This document shows positions 1 to 9,045 of a DNA stretch of 37,895 bases, piece by piece. This DNA is from Candidatus Kuenenbacteria bacterium CG08_land_8_20_14_0_20_37_23 (GTDB taxonomy: Bacteria > Patescibacteriota > Patescibacteriia > UBA2196 > GWA2-42-15): the NCBI GenBank assembly GCA_002778965.1, contig PEXX01000036.1, positions 1-37,895 on the forward strand, in the 5' to 3' direction. Positions within the stretch are counted from its first letter, which is position 1; every line of letters begins with the position of its first letter. The notes under the pieces are model-generated. The model was not told where the DNA came from. It searched no databases and worked only from the letters and a program-made list of their open reading frames with translations. The translations under genes were made by a program, and so were the position numbers.

Positions 1-2
1 TC

Positions 3-743
3 TCAAAATCATTTCCTGCTAGGAACAGCGTAGAGAGCTTGAGTGTCCTTGATGATATTTCGCTTGAAGTGTTGGAGTCAGAATTTTTTTGTATCGTTGG
101 TCCCTCTGGCTGCGGTAAGAGCACGATAATCAATCTCGTTGCTGGTTTCTTTCCGGCAGATAATGGAAAAATCACCATTGATCACAAACCAGTTACTGCG
201 CCTGATTCATCAAGAACAGTTGTTTTTCAAGAATACGCACTTTTCCCTTGGAAAACAGTTTTTGAAAATATAGAATTTGGCTTGAAGTGCAAAAACGTTG
301 AAGATCGAGAGCGTCAACGTATTGTGCAAGAACTTCTCAAAAAAGTTAGGCTTGAAAAATTTACTGATAATTATCCTCACGAGTTGTCTGGAGGGATGAA
401 ACAGCGCGTTGCTTTAGCACGAGCCTTTGCGGTAAAACCAGACATCATTTTAATGGATGAGCCTTTCGCTTCGCTCGATCAACAAACACGGGACTTGCTC
501 CAGGAGGAGCTAATAAACTTTCAAGTCGAACTTAAACAAACTATTCTTTTTGTCACTCACAATGTAGAAGAAGCACTTTTTTTAGGAGACAGAATTTTAG
601 TATTGAGTCATCGTCCATCAAGAATTAAATCACTTGTTTCTGTACCATTTGACAAACCACGTTCTCCTGATATTCGAAACGAGAAACAATTTTTGGATTT
701 GAAGAATAAAATTTGGCACTCGCTACGCGAGGAAATAGTATAA
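3..743 (+). CDS. ABC transporter ATP-binding protein, nitrate/sulfonate/taurine (SsuB/TauB) type, 5' end cut by window
   Basis: Cytoplasmic ATPase of an importer for small oxyanions or sulfonates; the substrate cannot be told from sequence. The frame is open to the window edge, and the codons before the TTG at 39 read SKSFPARNSVESLSVLDDIS, the usual N-terminal strand of this family, so TTG 39 is not the real start and a few residues lie outside. Counting from codon 39, Walker A GPSGCGKST is at 21-29, the Q-loop VVFQEYALFPW at 61-71, the signature LSGGMKQRVALA from 116, Walker B IILMDEP at 136-142 and the H-loop His at 174. All NTPase motifs are intact and the C-terminus looks complete. It faces the permease and binding-protein genes of the same transporter type tail to tail, which is unusual because these genes normally form one operon. 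Confidence 0.9.
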   Translation, partial: SKSFPARNSVESLSVLDDISLEVLESEFFCIVGPSGCGKSTIINLVAGFFPADNGKITIDHKPVTAPDSSRTVVFQEYALFPWKTVFENIEFGLKCKNVEDRERQRIVQELLKKVRLEKFTDNYPHELSGGMKQRVALARAFAVKPDIILMDEPFASLDQQTRDLLQEELINFQVELKQTILFVTHNVEEALFLGDRILVLSHRPSRIKSLVSVPFDKPRSPDIRNEKQFLDLKNKIWHSLREEIV

Positions 744-1143
744 ACGCCTGCCAAAAACGAAAGCGAGGACTGCGCGGAATTCCCCCCTTCCGCGCCGTCC
801 GAGTCCGAATTGAAGCCCCGCCACTGCCTCGCTCCGCTCGGCAACCCCGAAGAAAAATGTTCCTTGCTTTTCAGATTTGCGCGCGCCCGATTTTTTCTGA
901 AAAAGGAAAGGACATTTTTTCTTTTGGGTTCTGCCCTGAATACTTCGGGCAGTGTGGCGGGGCGAAATGCGGACTTGGTTTTGCCAAAACTATTTTCTGG
1001 GGGAAAGAATTTCGCAAAACCTCGGCTGATGTTTGTTTGCGGGGCGGGAAGAAAAAGGGGTCCGGGGAAAATGAATTCCCGCTCCGCCCTCGCTTCGGCT
1101 GGCGGCGGAAAAACTCAAAGAGAAACTAAAAATTTGTTTAAGT
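744..1143. other. GC-rich, hairpin-rich non-coding block between convergent transporter genes
   Basis: This 400-bp stretch is visibly richer in GC than its neighbours. Open frames across it have low-complexity, unrecognisable translations, so I call it non-coding. It holds several inverted repeats: GCGCGGAA/TTCCGCGC at 772-779/788-795; an imperfect stem of about 20 pairs between 852-874 and 897-921; CTGCCC/GGGCAG at 931-936/947-952; and short CCGCC/GGCGG pairs near 1083-1110. None has a clean terminator T-run. The truncated permease gene ends at its right border. It may be a family-specific intergenic repeat, a structured RNA or an insertion scar; the sequence alone does not decide. Confidence 0.55.
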
Positions 1144-1791
1144 CTAAAGTAGTAACCGATTGAACTGTATCATATAGCCGAGTCCAGATTGTGCACCGAC
1201 AAGTTCGGCGGTAATGACAACAATCCAGCCAACCCCAAGACCGATTTTCAAACCAGCAAAAATATGAGGTAAGGAGCTCGGGATAAGAATGTCGGTCAAA
1301 AATCTTTTCTTGTTTGAACCTAGGCTAAGAGCGACCCTTTTGTGAATTTCTTCCACAGCCATTACACCAAAAAGTGTATTAGTGAAAATCGGAAAGAATG
1401 CACCTAAAAAAACCAAAAAATATGCAGGAGCATCACCAAGACCAAACCAAAGAATTGCAAGAGGAATCCATGCGATTGGAGGAATCGGACGAAGTAATTC
1501 TATGATTGGGATAAAAAATGGTGTAATTTTTTGATTAGAGCCCAAAAGTAAACCAAGCCCTATTCCTAGCACTGAGGCAAAAAGAAAACCAATAAGAACT
1601 CGTTGCAAGCTTGCAAAAATATCAGAGATTAAAGAACCCGTACCGAACAGATCAATGAATGCATTTGCAACATTTAGAGGGCTTGGTAAAAGTTGTGTAT
1701 TTATAAATTCTAGAGACGCTGTTATTTGCCAAACAAAAATCAGAAAAACAATAGGAATAATTGCTTGCATTGTGTGTCTCAATATTTTCAT
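1144..1791 (-). pseudogene. ABC transporter permease (SsuC/TauC/NrtB type), C-terminally truncated
   Basis: Inner-membrane permease of the binding-protein-dependent transport family. The 215 residues show an N-terminal membrane segment, a short periplasmic stretch, then the core helices with the ATPase-coupling (EAA-type) region around EEIHKRVALSLGSNKKRF. The chain stops just after GAQSGLGYMIQFNRLLL. Family members normally continue for about 40-45 residues with one more membrane helix, so the end is missing. The stop lies at the edge of the GC-rich block at 744-1143, and no lost tail is readable beyond it in any frame. The ATG at 1791 is 2 nt from the stop of the binding-protein gene, so the pair is co-transcribed. 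Whether it still works is unclear; I favour a damaged gene. Confidence 0.7.
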
Positions 1792-1793
1792 AG

Positions 1794-2840
1794 CTATTTA
1801 GATTGAACATCATTTATATTGAAATCAGAAATGTTTTTCTGTGCATCTCCCAAAATTGACTGATTAATTTCTTTACGGATATTGAAAGAATCTTTGAGAA
1901 ATCCATTTTTTACTGCTTCATCCATAATCTTCTCTAAATTAGCAATTCGTTCCTCATTCAATGAGATATTTATATCTGCAATTGATGAAGACTTAAGATT
2001 TTGCTCAAGAGAAGCTGCTCGGTCGAGAACTTCATTAGGTATGTTGGTTTTCGCTTCTTGAACAAACCAGTCATTCGCCAATTGTTGGTTTTTTGCGTAA
2101 AAGTAATAACCCTGAAGAAATGATCTGATGAAATCTTCAGCCGCTTCTGGATGAGATATGATAAAATCATTGGACATAACCACAAACGCTTGTGGCGTGA
2201 CCAGTTTTAGAATTCTCGCCTTGCCCGCAGCTTCTTGTAGCCCAATAGTTGGATCCCAACTAATGAACCCTGCTACATCACCCCAGCTTTCCGCCGTTCC
2301 TTTTTGTATCACACTCGACTGCTCTAAAATATCAAGATTCTGTAACTGAAAATCTTTTTGGGCATCAAATCCTTGTTCCTTCAAAAATGCGGTAACATGC
2401 AAGTGAGTGCCCGAACCATAAGGTCCCGGTATTTTTTTGCCTTTCAAATCAGCAACAGATTGATGGGAAGAATTTTTAGGAACAATAATTCCACCACGAA
2501 AATCTATAAGTCTGCTTACTATGGTCCATTTATCACTTTTTGATAAAAGATTGATTGCTGGAAAATCGGCAGTAAAAATTACATCAACATCACCTGCGAG
2601 AGCGGCTTCATTAAGAGGTCCGCCATAGCTAAAACTCTTAAATTCTCCACGAAGGCCGTTCGTTTCCAAAATATCAGTGTGTTTTAGCACTTGTGCTAAT
2701 TGTGCTTGAGGAACCCAGCCTATCTGCCATCCAATTCGAATCGTAGTCAATTCGCTTGGCTGGTTATCTTTTTTGAACACCAAGAAACCAACCCCCAGCA
2801 AAATGACAATGACTATTATCGTGATTAGTTGCTTATTCAT
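1794..2840 (-). CDS. ABC transporter substrate-binding protein, SsuA/NMT1-like, membrane-anchored
   Basis: Extracytoplasmic solute receptor of the SsuA/TauA/NrtA/THI5-like group, 348 aa. Residues about 5-22 form one hydrophobic helix with no lipobox cysteine, so it is probably held by an uncleaved N-terminal anchor. The two-lobed fold follows, with typical segments TIRIGWQIGWVPQAQLAQV, SYGGPLNEAALAGDVDVIF, and DLKGKKIPGPYGSGTHLHV. It reads straight into the permease gene (2-nt gap) and belongs with the ATPase at the window start. Ligand could be nitrate, a sulfonate, a thiamine precursor or similar. Such an importer is uncommon in reduced CPR-like genomes, which suggests acquisition by transfer, but base use does not clearly differ from the neighbours. 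Confidence 0.85.
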   Translation of the reverse strand: MNKQLITIIVIVILLGVGFLVFKKDNQPSELTTIRIGWQIGWVPQAQLAQVLKHTDILETNGLRGEFKSFSYGGPLNEAALAGDVDVIFTADFPAINLLSKSDKWTIVSRLIDFRGGIIVPKNSSHQSVADLKGKKIPGPYGSGTHLHVTAFLKEQGFDAQKDFQLQNLDILEQSSVIQKGTAESWGDVAGFISWDPTIGLQEAAGKARILKLVTPQAFVVMSNDFIISHPEAAEDFIRSFLQGYYFYAKNQQLANDWFVQEAKTNIPNEVLDRAASLEQNLKSSSIADINISLNEERIANLEKIMDEAVKNGFLKDSFNIRKEINQSILGDAQKNISDFNINDVQSK

Positions 2841-2887
2841 ATGTAATATAAGCTTATCAAAAATTCCTTAAGTCGTAAAGACACTCC

Positions 2888-2918
2888 AAAAATACAGCTA
2901 TTAAATAGCGGTATTTTT
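2888..2918. terminator. Hairpin terminator, probably bidirectional
   Basis: AAAAATAC (2888-2895) pairs with GTATTTTT (2911-2918), and GCTAT (2897-2901) with ATAGC (2905-2909) inside it, giving a 13-bp stem with one mismatch and a 3-nt loop. The A-rich and T-rich arms supply a U-tract on either strand. It lies after the glycosylphosphotransferase stop and before the binding-protein gene, both on the minus strand, so it separates two transcription units. Confidence 0.6.
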
Positions 2919-2949
2919 GTATTATTATTGGCTTGTTTATTTGTCAATA

Positions 2950-4329
2950 TTACTGTCCTTTTCCAGAAAGCACTATTTTAACTGTTTTTAAAAGTATGGA
3001 CAGGTCAACTATAAATGATCTGTTCTTGATGTAATACAAATCATACTGCAATTTTTCCAAAGCATCTTCCTCTGAAGATCCGTATGGAAAATTGATTTGC
3101 GCCCAGCCGGTTATACCTGGTTTTATCAAAAGTCTGGTTTCATAAAATGGAATTTTTTCTTTCAGTTTTTCTATAAATTCCGGCCTTTCTGGCCTTGGAC
3201 CCACAAAGCTCATTTCTCCACGCAAAACATTTATTAGCTGCGGTATTTCATCAATTCTTGTTTTGCGCAGAAATTTGCCCACGATTGTTATTCTTGGATC
3301 TGATATTTGCGCCCATTGCGGGCCGTTTTTTTCCGCATTATTATACATTGTTCTGAATTTTACGGCCATAAATTTTTTGCCGTTTTTGCCAGTGCGCTGT
3401 TGCATAAAAAAACCAGGACCATTGCTACTTATTTTTATAGCAAGATAGACCAATGGAACAAACAACGCGGTCAATAAAAGTAACATGCCTGACAAAAAAA
3501 TATCCATTACTCGTTTAATAGCTTCATACGCCTGCTTTGCCCCTTCGCGCACATTTTCCAAAAACCACATTTGTCCGATGATATTTATTAAGACTTTGCC
3601 TGTAAATTTTTCAGCGAATGAAGGCAAGTCTAAAATATTTATTTGCAGATCAAGAGATTTATACAACTCATTTATAATTCGCGGGGCATCAGCAGTTTCA
3701 GCCGTTATCACAACCGTTTTAATTTTATGCAGATCAATATATTCCCTTATTTTATCCTCATTGGAAATCACGTCAATCTCTCCTGGTTTAAAACAAGTCA
3801 GATCAATTTGGCTTAGTTGAATAATTCCTGAAACAAAAAAACCAATTTGCGGTTTCTGATTTATATTTCTTACTAATTCTAAGGTTTCCTTTGAAAGACC
3901 CACAAAAATTATTTTCTCAATGAATTTTTTGGATAAAATCAATCTATTATAAATATGGCGCCACAGAGAAACAAATATTCCAAAAAATAAAATATTTATG
4001 ATTAAAATTGTTTTAGGCGAAATTCCGGCCGTTGCTAAATAAAAGAAAATAAAACCCAGTACTATACACCATATCAAACTATTGATTAATAATGCGTAAA
4101 AACGCATATCATTTTTTGCAACGGGCAGATCATATAATTTATTGATGAAAAAAATTATCAGCCATATTGAAAAAATCACGGTAAAAGGAGGCAGGTGTTT
4201 ATTCCATAACTCCATACTAACCGGGCGCCAATATCTCGCTAGCAAGGTCAGCCATAATGAAAAATAAAGAATTGCCACATCTCCAGTAAATAGAACCAAA
4301 CGTTTAATTTTTGGGATAATGTTGAACAT
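2950..4329 (-). CDS. Polyprenyl glycosylphosphotransferase (WbaP/WcaJ-type initiating sugar transferase)
   Basis: Transfers a sugar-1-phosphate from a nucleotide sugar to undecaprenyl phosphate, the first membrane step in making a surface polysaccharide or glycan. The N-terminal half has about four hydrophobic helices, then a Rossmann-like region, another membrane segment (near VLFVPLVYLAIKIS in the family position) and the C-terminal bacterial sugar transferase domain with KFRTMYNNAEKNGPQWAQ, DPRITIVGKFLRKTRIDEIP, QLINVLRGEMSFVGPRPERP and KPGITGWAQIN, the family hallmarks. The frame opens at a TTG at 4341, but the ATG at 4329 is the better start, giving 459 aa. It is divergent from the O-antigen ligase-like gene across 162 bp, so both probably serve the same glycan. 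Confidence 0.93.
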   Translation of the reverse strand: MFNIIPKIKRLVLFTGDVAILYFSLWLTLLARYWRPVSMELWNKHLPPFTVIFSIWLIIFFINKLYDLPVAKNDMRFYALLINSLIWCIVLGFIFFYLATAGISPKTILIINILFFGIFVSLWRHIYNRLILSKKFIEKIIFVGLSKETLELVRNINQKPQIGFFVSGIIQLSQIDLTCFKPGEIDVISNEDKIREYIDLHKIKTVVITAETADAPRIINELYKSLDLQINILDLPSFAEKFTGKVLINIIGQMWFLENVREGAKQAYEAIKRVMDIFLSGMLLLLTALFVPLVYLAIKISSNGPGFFMQQRTGKNGKKFMAVKFRTMYNNAEKNGPQWAQISDPRITIVGKFLRKTRIDEIPQLINVLRGEMSFVGPRPERPEFIEKLKEKIPFYETRLLIKPGITGWAQINFPYGSSEEDALEKLQYDLYYIKNRSFIVDLSILLKTVKIVLSGKGQ

Positions 4330-4491
4330 AAATTGTTTCAAGTGTATTCAATTTTTGTTAAAAAGTCAAATTTTGGCGTAATTTTATAATTGTCTCATTT
4401 TTTAATTTGCTGATTTAGCTGTAGCGCATGTATATGCGCAAATAGTTGCCTGCGCTTGCTGAATTTTTTGTTATATTATAAAATAAACTTA

Positions 4492-6702
4492 ATGACTAAC
4501 TGTGAAAATACAACAACAAAATACCTCAAATATGCTGTTTGGGGATGTTTATATTTAGTTTTGATTACGCCTCTTCTTGTCAGTTCAAAATTTATTTTTC
4601 CTTTTATAACCCTAAAGGTAATCTACTTCAGAATAGTCGTTGAAATAGCCATCTTTTTTTACCTTATACTCGCTTTGGCTAATCCGTATTTCAAGCCGAA
4701 ATTCAATAAACTAATATGGCTTATATTTTGCTTTGGCCTAATTGTTTTTTTGACAGGGCTTTTAGGCGTCAACCCGTATAAGAGTTTTTGGGGAACAATA
4801 GAAAGAGGGGAGGGATTTTTAACCATTGCGCATTTAATCGCCTATTTTTTTATTTTAGCTCAAGTTGTAAAAACTAAGCGCGATTGGCTCAATTTTTTAA
4901 GCGCCCATGTAATCACCAGTTTTCTAGTTTGCATCTATGCCATAGCCCAGCGCTTTGGCGCGAGTTGGGCGATCCACTCCGGTGAAGATAGGCTTTCTTC
5001 AACGCTTGGCAACGCTGCATATCTTGGCGGATATATGCTCGGTAATTTTTGGTTCTGTCTGCTTTTGTTTTTTGAGAAAAAAAAATATTTGTGGAAAATA
5101 TTTTTTGCTCTAGTTGGGATATTCCAAGTATATATACTTTTCCAAACTCAAACTCGCGGAGCTATGCTCGCTTTTATTTTAAGTCTTTTTTTATTTTCAA
5201 TAATCGGTCTTTTTTTTATTAAAAATCGTTCTGTCAAAATAACATCATTAATTATTTTCGCGTTGCTCCTCTTTGCCGGCAGTTTTAGTTTTATGAATCA
5301 CGCTAAGCCGTGGATCAGCGAAAGAGGCCCTATTCACCGCCTTTTAAATATATCTACCAATAGTATTACGGTTGAATCGCGTCTTTTGGCATGGGACTCT
5401 TCCTGGCAAGGTTGGCAAGATCGATTTTTATTTGGTTATGGATGGGAAAACTATAATGTCGCCTTTAATAAATATTTTCATCCGGAAATATACCGCGATG
5501 CTGGATCACAAGTCTGGTTTGATCGCGCTCATAACACAATTTTTGATATTGCTGTAGCGACCGGAATTATCGGCTTAATAATTTATCTCACAATTTTTTT
5601 CTGCGCTTTTGTTATTCTTTTCAAAAAAATACGCGACCAGCAAAATATTTTTTTGAGCCTTGTCCTTTGTATGTTTCTCATAGCGCATTTTTTGCAAAAT
5701 ATATTTGTTTTTGATTCAATTCCAACATATATTATGCTTTTTTCCGCTTTTGGAATCATTGCTTATATAGGCAATGATCATCAAAATGAAACAAAAACAG
5801 AGATAAAACCAATTAATCTTTATGCTATTGTTTTTGGATTTGTCGCGTTAATAATAGCTGTTTTTTCTTTTAACATCAATCCAGCGCAAGCCAATCAAGC
5901 AGGCCTTGATGCAATGAAGCTGTTTTATACCGGCAATGTCGTTGCTGCCGTCAATGGTTTTGACCGGGCCATTCAGATGGCTACATATCAAACACCTGAA
6001 TTGCGGCAGAAGCTAGCAGAAAGTATTATTTCGCACTATAATACCGGCTCTAATTTAAAAACGGACGAGGACGAAGCAATCACGCATAAAGCAATTATTG
6101 AAATTAAAAATAATATCCAAGAAGACCCGTTGGAAGCAAGAAACTATCTATATATAATGTCACTTTATAATAGTTTATATTCAAAAGACAAGGAAAAATT
6201 GATGCAGGCAATAAATTATGGCAAAAAAGCAAAAACCCTGTCTCCGACAAGACAGCAAATTTATTTTGAATTAGGACGCGCGGCGCTCGGTCTTGGGATG
6301 ATCCAAGACGGTCTTTACTATTTCAAGAAAGCGGTTGATCTAAATCCGTCTGCGATTGATTCTTATTGGAATCTTTTGTCAGCCTATGCTATTACTGGCC
6401 AAAATGACCAGGCAGAAGCTACGCTTGCAATAATTACGAAAAAAGGAGCCGGTGAATCTAAAAAAGATTTGAAAAGATTGTTAAATATCTACGCTTCTAT
6501 CAAGTCTTTTCAAAAAATGAAAGAAATCTATGAAAAGCTTATTGTTTTAGATCCATTAAATATTGATTATCGCTTTAAACTTGCAGCCGTTTATAAAGCG
6601 CTCGGGGATGTGTCAACAGCCAGATCAACAGCATTGACTATCAAAGAAATAAAGCCGGAAGCCGTTGTTGAAGTTGATAAATTTTTAGAAACATTGGAAT
6701 AA
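4492..6702 (+). CDS. O-antigen ligase/polymerase (Wzy/WaaL family) with C-terminal TPR domain
   Basis: Polytopic membrane protein that would polymerise or ligate lipid-linked glycans outside the membrane. About eleven hydrophobic helices fill residues 15-460. The large external loop carries RLLAWDSSWQGWQDRFLFGYGWENY and then DRAHNTIFDIAVATGIIG, the Wzy_C (PF04932) pattern with its conserved Arg, Gly-rich turn and His-Asn. The last 280 residues are soluble and contain TPR-like helical pairs such as YFELGRAALGLGMIQDGLYY and YWNLLSAYAITGQNDQAEA. I take the ATG at 4492 rather than the TTG at 4456, because the extra 12 codons overlap an AT-rich, promoter-like stretch. Ligase-TPR fusions are common in CPR genomes. 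Whether it polymerises glycan or glycosylates protein cannot be said. Confidence 0.88.
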   Translation: MTNCENTTTKYLKYAVWGCLYLVLITPLLVSSKFIFPFITLKVIYFRIVVEIAIFFYLILALANPYFKPKFNKLIWLIFCFGLIVFLTGLLGVNPYKSFWGTIERGEGFLTIAHLIAYFFILAQVVKTKRDWLNFLSAHVITSFLVCIYAIAQRFGASWAIHSGEDRLSSTLGNAAYLGGYMLGNFWFCLLLFFEKKKYLWKIFFALVGIFQVYILFQTQTRGAMLAFILSLFLFSIIGLFFIKNRSVKITSLIIFALLLFAGSFSFMNHAKPWISERGPIHRLLNISTNSITVESRLLAWDSSWQGWQDRFLFGYGWENYNVAFNKYFHPEIYRDAGSQVWFDRAHNTIFDIAVATGIIGLIIYLTIFFCAFVILFKKIRDQQNIFLSLVLCMFLIAHFLQNIFVFDSIPTYIMLFSAFGIIAYIGNDHQNETKTEIKPINLYAIVFGFVALIIAVFSFNINPAQANQAGLDAMKLFYTGNVVAAVNGFDRAIQMATYQTPELRQKLAESIISHYNTGSNLKTDEDEAITHKAIIEIKNNIQEDPLEARNYLYIMSLYNSLYSKDKEKLMQAINYGKKAKTLSPTRQQIYFELGRAALGLGMIQDGLYYFKKAVDLNPSAIDSYWNLLSAYAITGQNDQAEATLAIITKKGAGESKKDLKRLLNIYASIKSFQKMKEIYEKLIVLDPLNIDYRFKLAAVYKALGDVSTARSTALTIKEIKPEAVVEVDKFLETLE

Positions 6703-6743
6703 ATGTCCAACGCATCAAATGCTGATAAAATTTTTCTATTTTT

Positions 6744-8948
6744 ATGCTTAAAAAGATATTACTCATAACAATCGTTTCCGTTTTGCTCCTTATAAGAGGA
6801 TCTTTTAGGAATGCTCAAAAAATAGATGCTGAAGAAAACATATTGGCAGAACATATTTCTAACGAAGTCATCATTAAACTAAAAAATTCAGACAAAATAT
6901 ATTTACTGAAAACCACTTACGGCTTGCATGAAGTTATTGAAGTCAACCAGAGGAATCAAACGATAGAATATATTGAACCAAACTATCTTTATCGTGCGGC
7001 GATAGAGCCGCATGACCCTTTCTATACGCAGGAGTTGCATCTTTCCAGTACACGGGCGAATCTTGCATGGAATTATACGACCGGAAGCAAAGATTACACT
7101 ATTGCGATTATTGATACTGGAGTTGATATTGATCATGAAGATTTAAAAAATAACATCTGGCGCAATGTAGATGAGATTCAAGGAAACAGCATTGACGATG
7201 ACGGCAATGGTTTTATTGATGATGTAGTTGGTTGGGATTTTACATCAGAAAACCCTGACCCAAGGCCTAAATTCACAAATAATTACAGTTTTCTTGGTAT
7301 AAACCACGGCACAATCGTAGCTGGCATAGCAGCAGCCGAGGGAAATAACAGCATTGGCATAGTTGGTATAACTTGGCACGCTAGTATAATGTCTCTAAGG
7401 GTGCTGGATAGTTCTGGCACTGGCAATACTTTTGACGTTGCGAGAGCGATTGATTATGCAAGAGAAAACAATGCTCATATAATTAATCTTAGTTTTGTCG
7501 GTAGCGGTTATTCTGCGACATTGAATAAAGCCATAGAAAAAGCACATCAAGCGGGCATTTTAATCATAGCTGCTGCTGGCAATGAAGTTAACGAGGGAGT
7601 CAATATGAGCGATTCTCCTCAATATCCAGTGTGTCATGATGGATATAACGGCGACAATTGGGTTATTGGCGTGGCATCTCTTGATAATTCGGACAAACTG
7701 GCCAGTTTTTCAAATTATGGCGATTGTATTGACGTGGCAGCTCCTGGCGTTGGTCTTTTCAGCACTCTTTACCAAAATGAAAATTACAAAAAATTTAATC
7801 GAGCTTATGGCGGCTATTGGTCAGGTACGTCTGTATCAGCGCCACAAGTAGCCGGCTTAGCAGTTCTTTTAAAATCACTCAAGCCGATGCTTTCCGTTTT
7901 TGAGCTAAAAGATTTAATAATCAGTAATGCTGATAATGTTGAACATAAAAATTTTTTGTATCAAAACAAACTTGGCAGTGGAAAAATAAATATTTTGCAA
8001 TCAGTCATCGCTGCTCGAAAAATCACACCAAAAGCGGAATTATCTTTTGATAGAATAATTACCAGCCCTGACTCCAATGGTGGCCCGCACATTAAAATAT
8101 TTAAAGCCGATAAATTGGAAACTCAATTTTTTGCTTTTGAGGAAGATAAAATTTTTGGAGCCAATGTCGCTACTGTGGATATCAGTCAAGATGAGGTAGA
8201 AAATATTATAGTCAGCGCGGCCAAAGGTGAAAAGCCGTGGGTAAAAATTTTTGACATCTACGGCAATCAAAAAGCTAAATTTCTCGCTTTTGACGAAAAT
8301 TTTATTGGCGGAGTCAAAATTGCGGCCGGAGATGTTGATCATGACGGGGAAGACGAAATTGTCGCGGTGCCTGAAAGCGATTACGCCCCGATTGTTAAGA
8401 TATTTGCCTTAACAGGTTCATTGGAAAAAGAATTTTACGCTTTCAATAAATTTTTTACCAAAGGACTGAATATCGCTGTGGCTGATATAAATAATGACAA
8501 ATTTGATGAAATAATCATTACTCCAAGCCATGGCACATCGCCGATTATTAAATTTTTTAATTACGCGGGTTTGATAATCGGTCAATTTATGGCAAATGAC
8601 GCAAATTTTTTTAACGGCGTAAATATAGCTGTTGGAGATATCAATGGCGATAATCAACTGGAAATAATTACTGGTAATCGAGTAGGCGCTTCGCCTGAAG
8701 TTAAGATATTCAATGTTTCTGGGGTGATCTTGCGTAGATTTTTGGCCTATCATGAAAATTTTATCGGCGGAGTCAATGTGGCCGCTGGTGACATCAATGG
8801 CAACGGAATTGATGATATCGTCACAGGTGCCGGACCGGGCGGAGGTCCGCATGTAAGAATATTTACAGCTGACGGCCAAGTCATTACGCAATTTTTTGCC
8901 TATGATCAAAAATTCAGAGGGGGCGTAGCGGTTTCTGTAGAAAAATAA
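6744..8948 (+). CDS. Secreted subtilisin-like (S8) serine protease with six C-terminal FG-GAP/VCBS-like repeats
   Basis: Extracellular protease. Residues 1-19 are a signal-like helix. A short propeptide-like stretch (about 30-90) precedes the S8 catalytic domain, which has the complete triad: Asp124 in AIIDTGVD, His188 in NHGTIVAGI and Ser363 in GTSVSAPQVAG, plus the oxyanion Asn280 in AAAGN. A calcium-loop-like DDDGNGFIDD lies at 151-160. From residue about 445 six repeats of 50-51 residues follow, starting near 448, 498, 549, 600, 651 and 702, each of the form P-x-[VI]-[KR]-[IF]-F ... F-x-A-[FY] ... GG-V-x-[VI]-A-x-[GA]-D-[IV]. These fit blades of an integrin-like beta-propeller and end exactly at the C-terminus. 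It follows the ligase gene by 41 nt and may be co-transcribed. Likely role: surface protein processing or attack on neighbouring cells (inference). Confidence 0.92.
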   Translation: MLKKILLITIVSVLLLIRGSFRNAQKIDAEENILAEHISNEVIIKLKNSDKIYLLKTTYGLHEVIEVNQRNQTIEYIEPNYLYRAAIEPHDPFYTQELHLSSTRANLAWNYTTGSKDYTIAIIDTGVDIDHEDLKNNIWRNVDEIQGNSIDDDGNGFIDDVVGWDFTSENPDPRPKFTNNYSFLGINHGTIVAGIAAAEGNNSIGIVGITWHASIMSLRVLDSSGTGNTFDVARAIDYARENNAHIINLSFVGSGYSATLNKAIEKAHQAGILIIAAAGNEVNEGVNMSDSPQYPVCHDGYNGDNWVIGVASLDNSDKLASFSNYGDCIDVAAPGVGLFSTLYQNENYKKFNRAYGGYWSGTSVSAPQVAGLAVLLKSLKPMLSVFELKDLIISNADNVEHKNFLYQNKLGSGKINILQSVIAARKITPKAELSFDRIITSPDSNGGPHIKIFKADKLETQFFAFEEDKIFGANVATVDISQDEVENIIVSAAKGEKPWVKIFDIYGNQKAKFLAFDENFIGGVKIAAGDVDHDGEDEIVAVPESDYAPIVKIFALTGSLEKEFYAFNKFFTKGLNIAVADINNDKFDEIIITPSHGTSPIIKFFNYAGLIIGQFMANDANFFNGVNIAVGDINGDNQLEIITGNRVGASPEVKIFNVSGVILRRFLAYHENFIGGVNVAAGDINGNGIDDIVTGAGPGGGPHVRIFTADGQVITQFFAYDQKFRGGVAVSVEK

Positions 8949-9045
8949 TTCGGCCTTTATTATGCGTATCAAGCGCGCGTTTTTAAAATTCGCGTCAGAA
9001 AACCAGTTTTAATAACTGATAACCAGTAAATATATAAAAAATACA

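Noticed and set aside
713..1163. Two overlapping open frames of 117-138 codons on the plus strand
   Set aside because: Their translations are basic, low-complexity and unlike any protein family. They arise from the GC-rich hairpin block rather than from a gene.
8418..8972. A 184-codon open frame antisense to the S8 protease repeats
   Set aside because: It mirrors the period of the sense-strand repeats, and the sense protein is clearly real.
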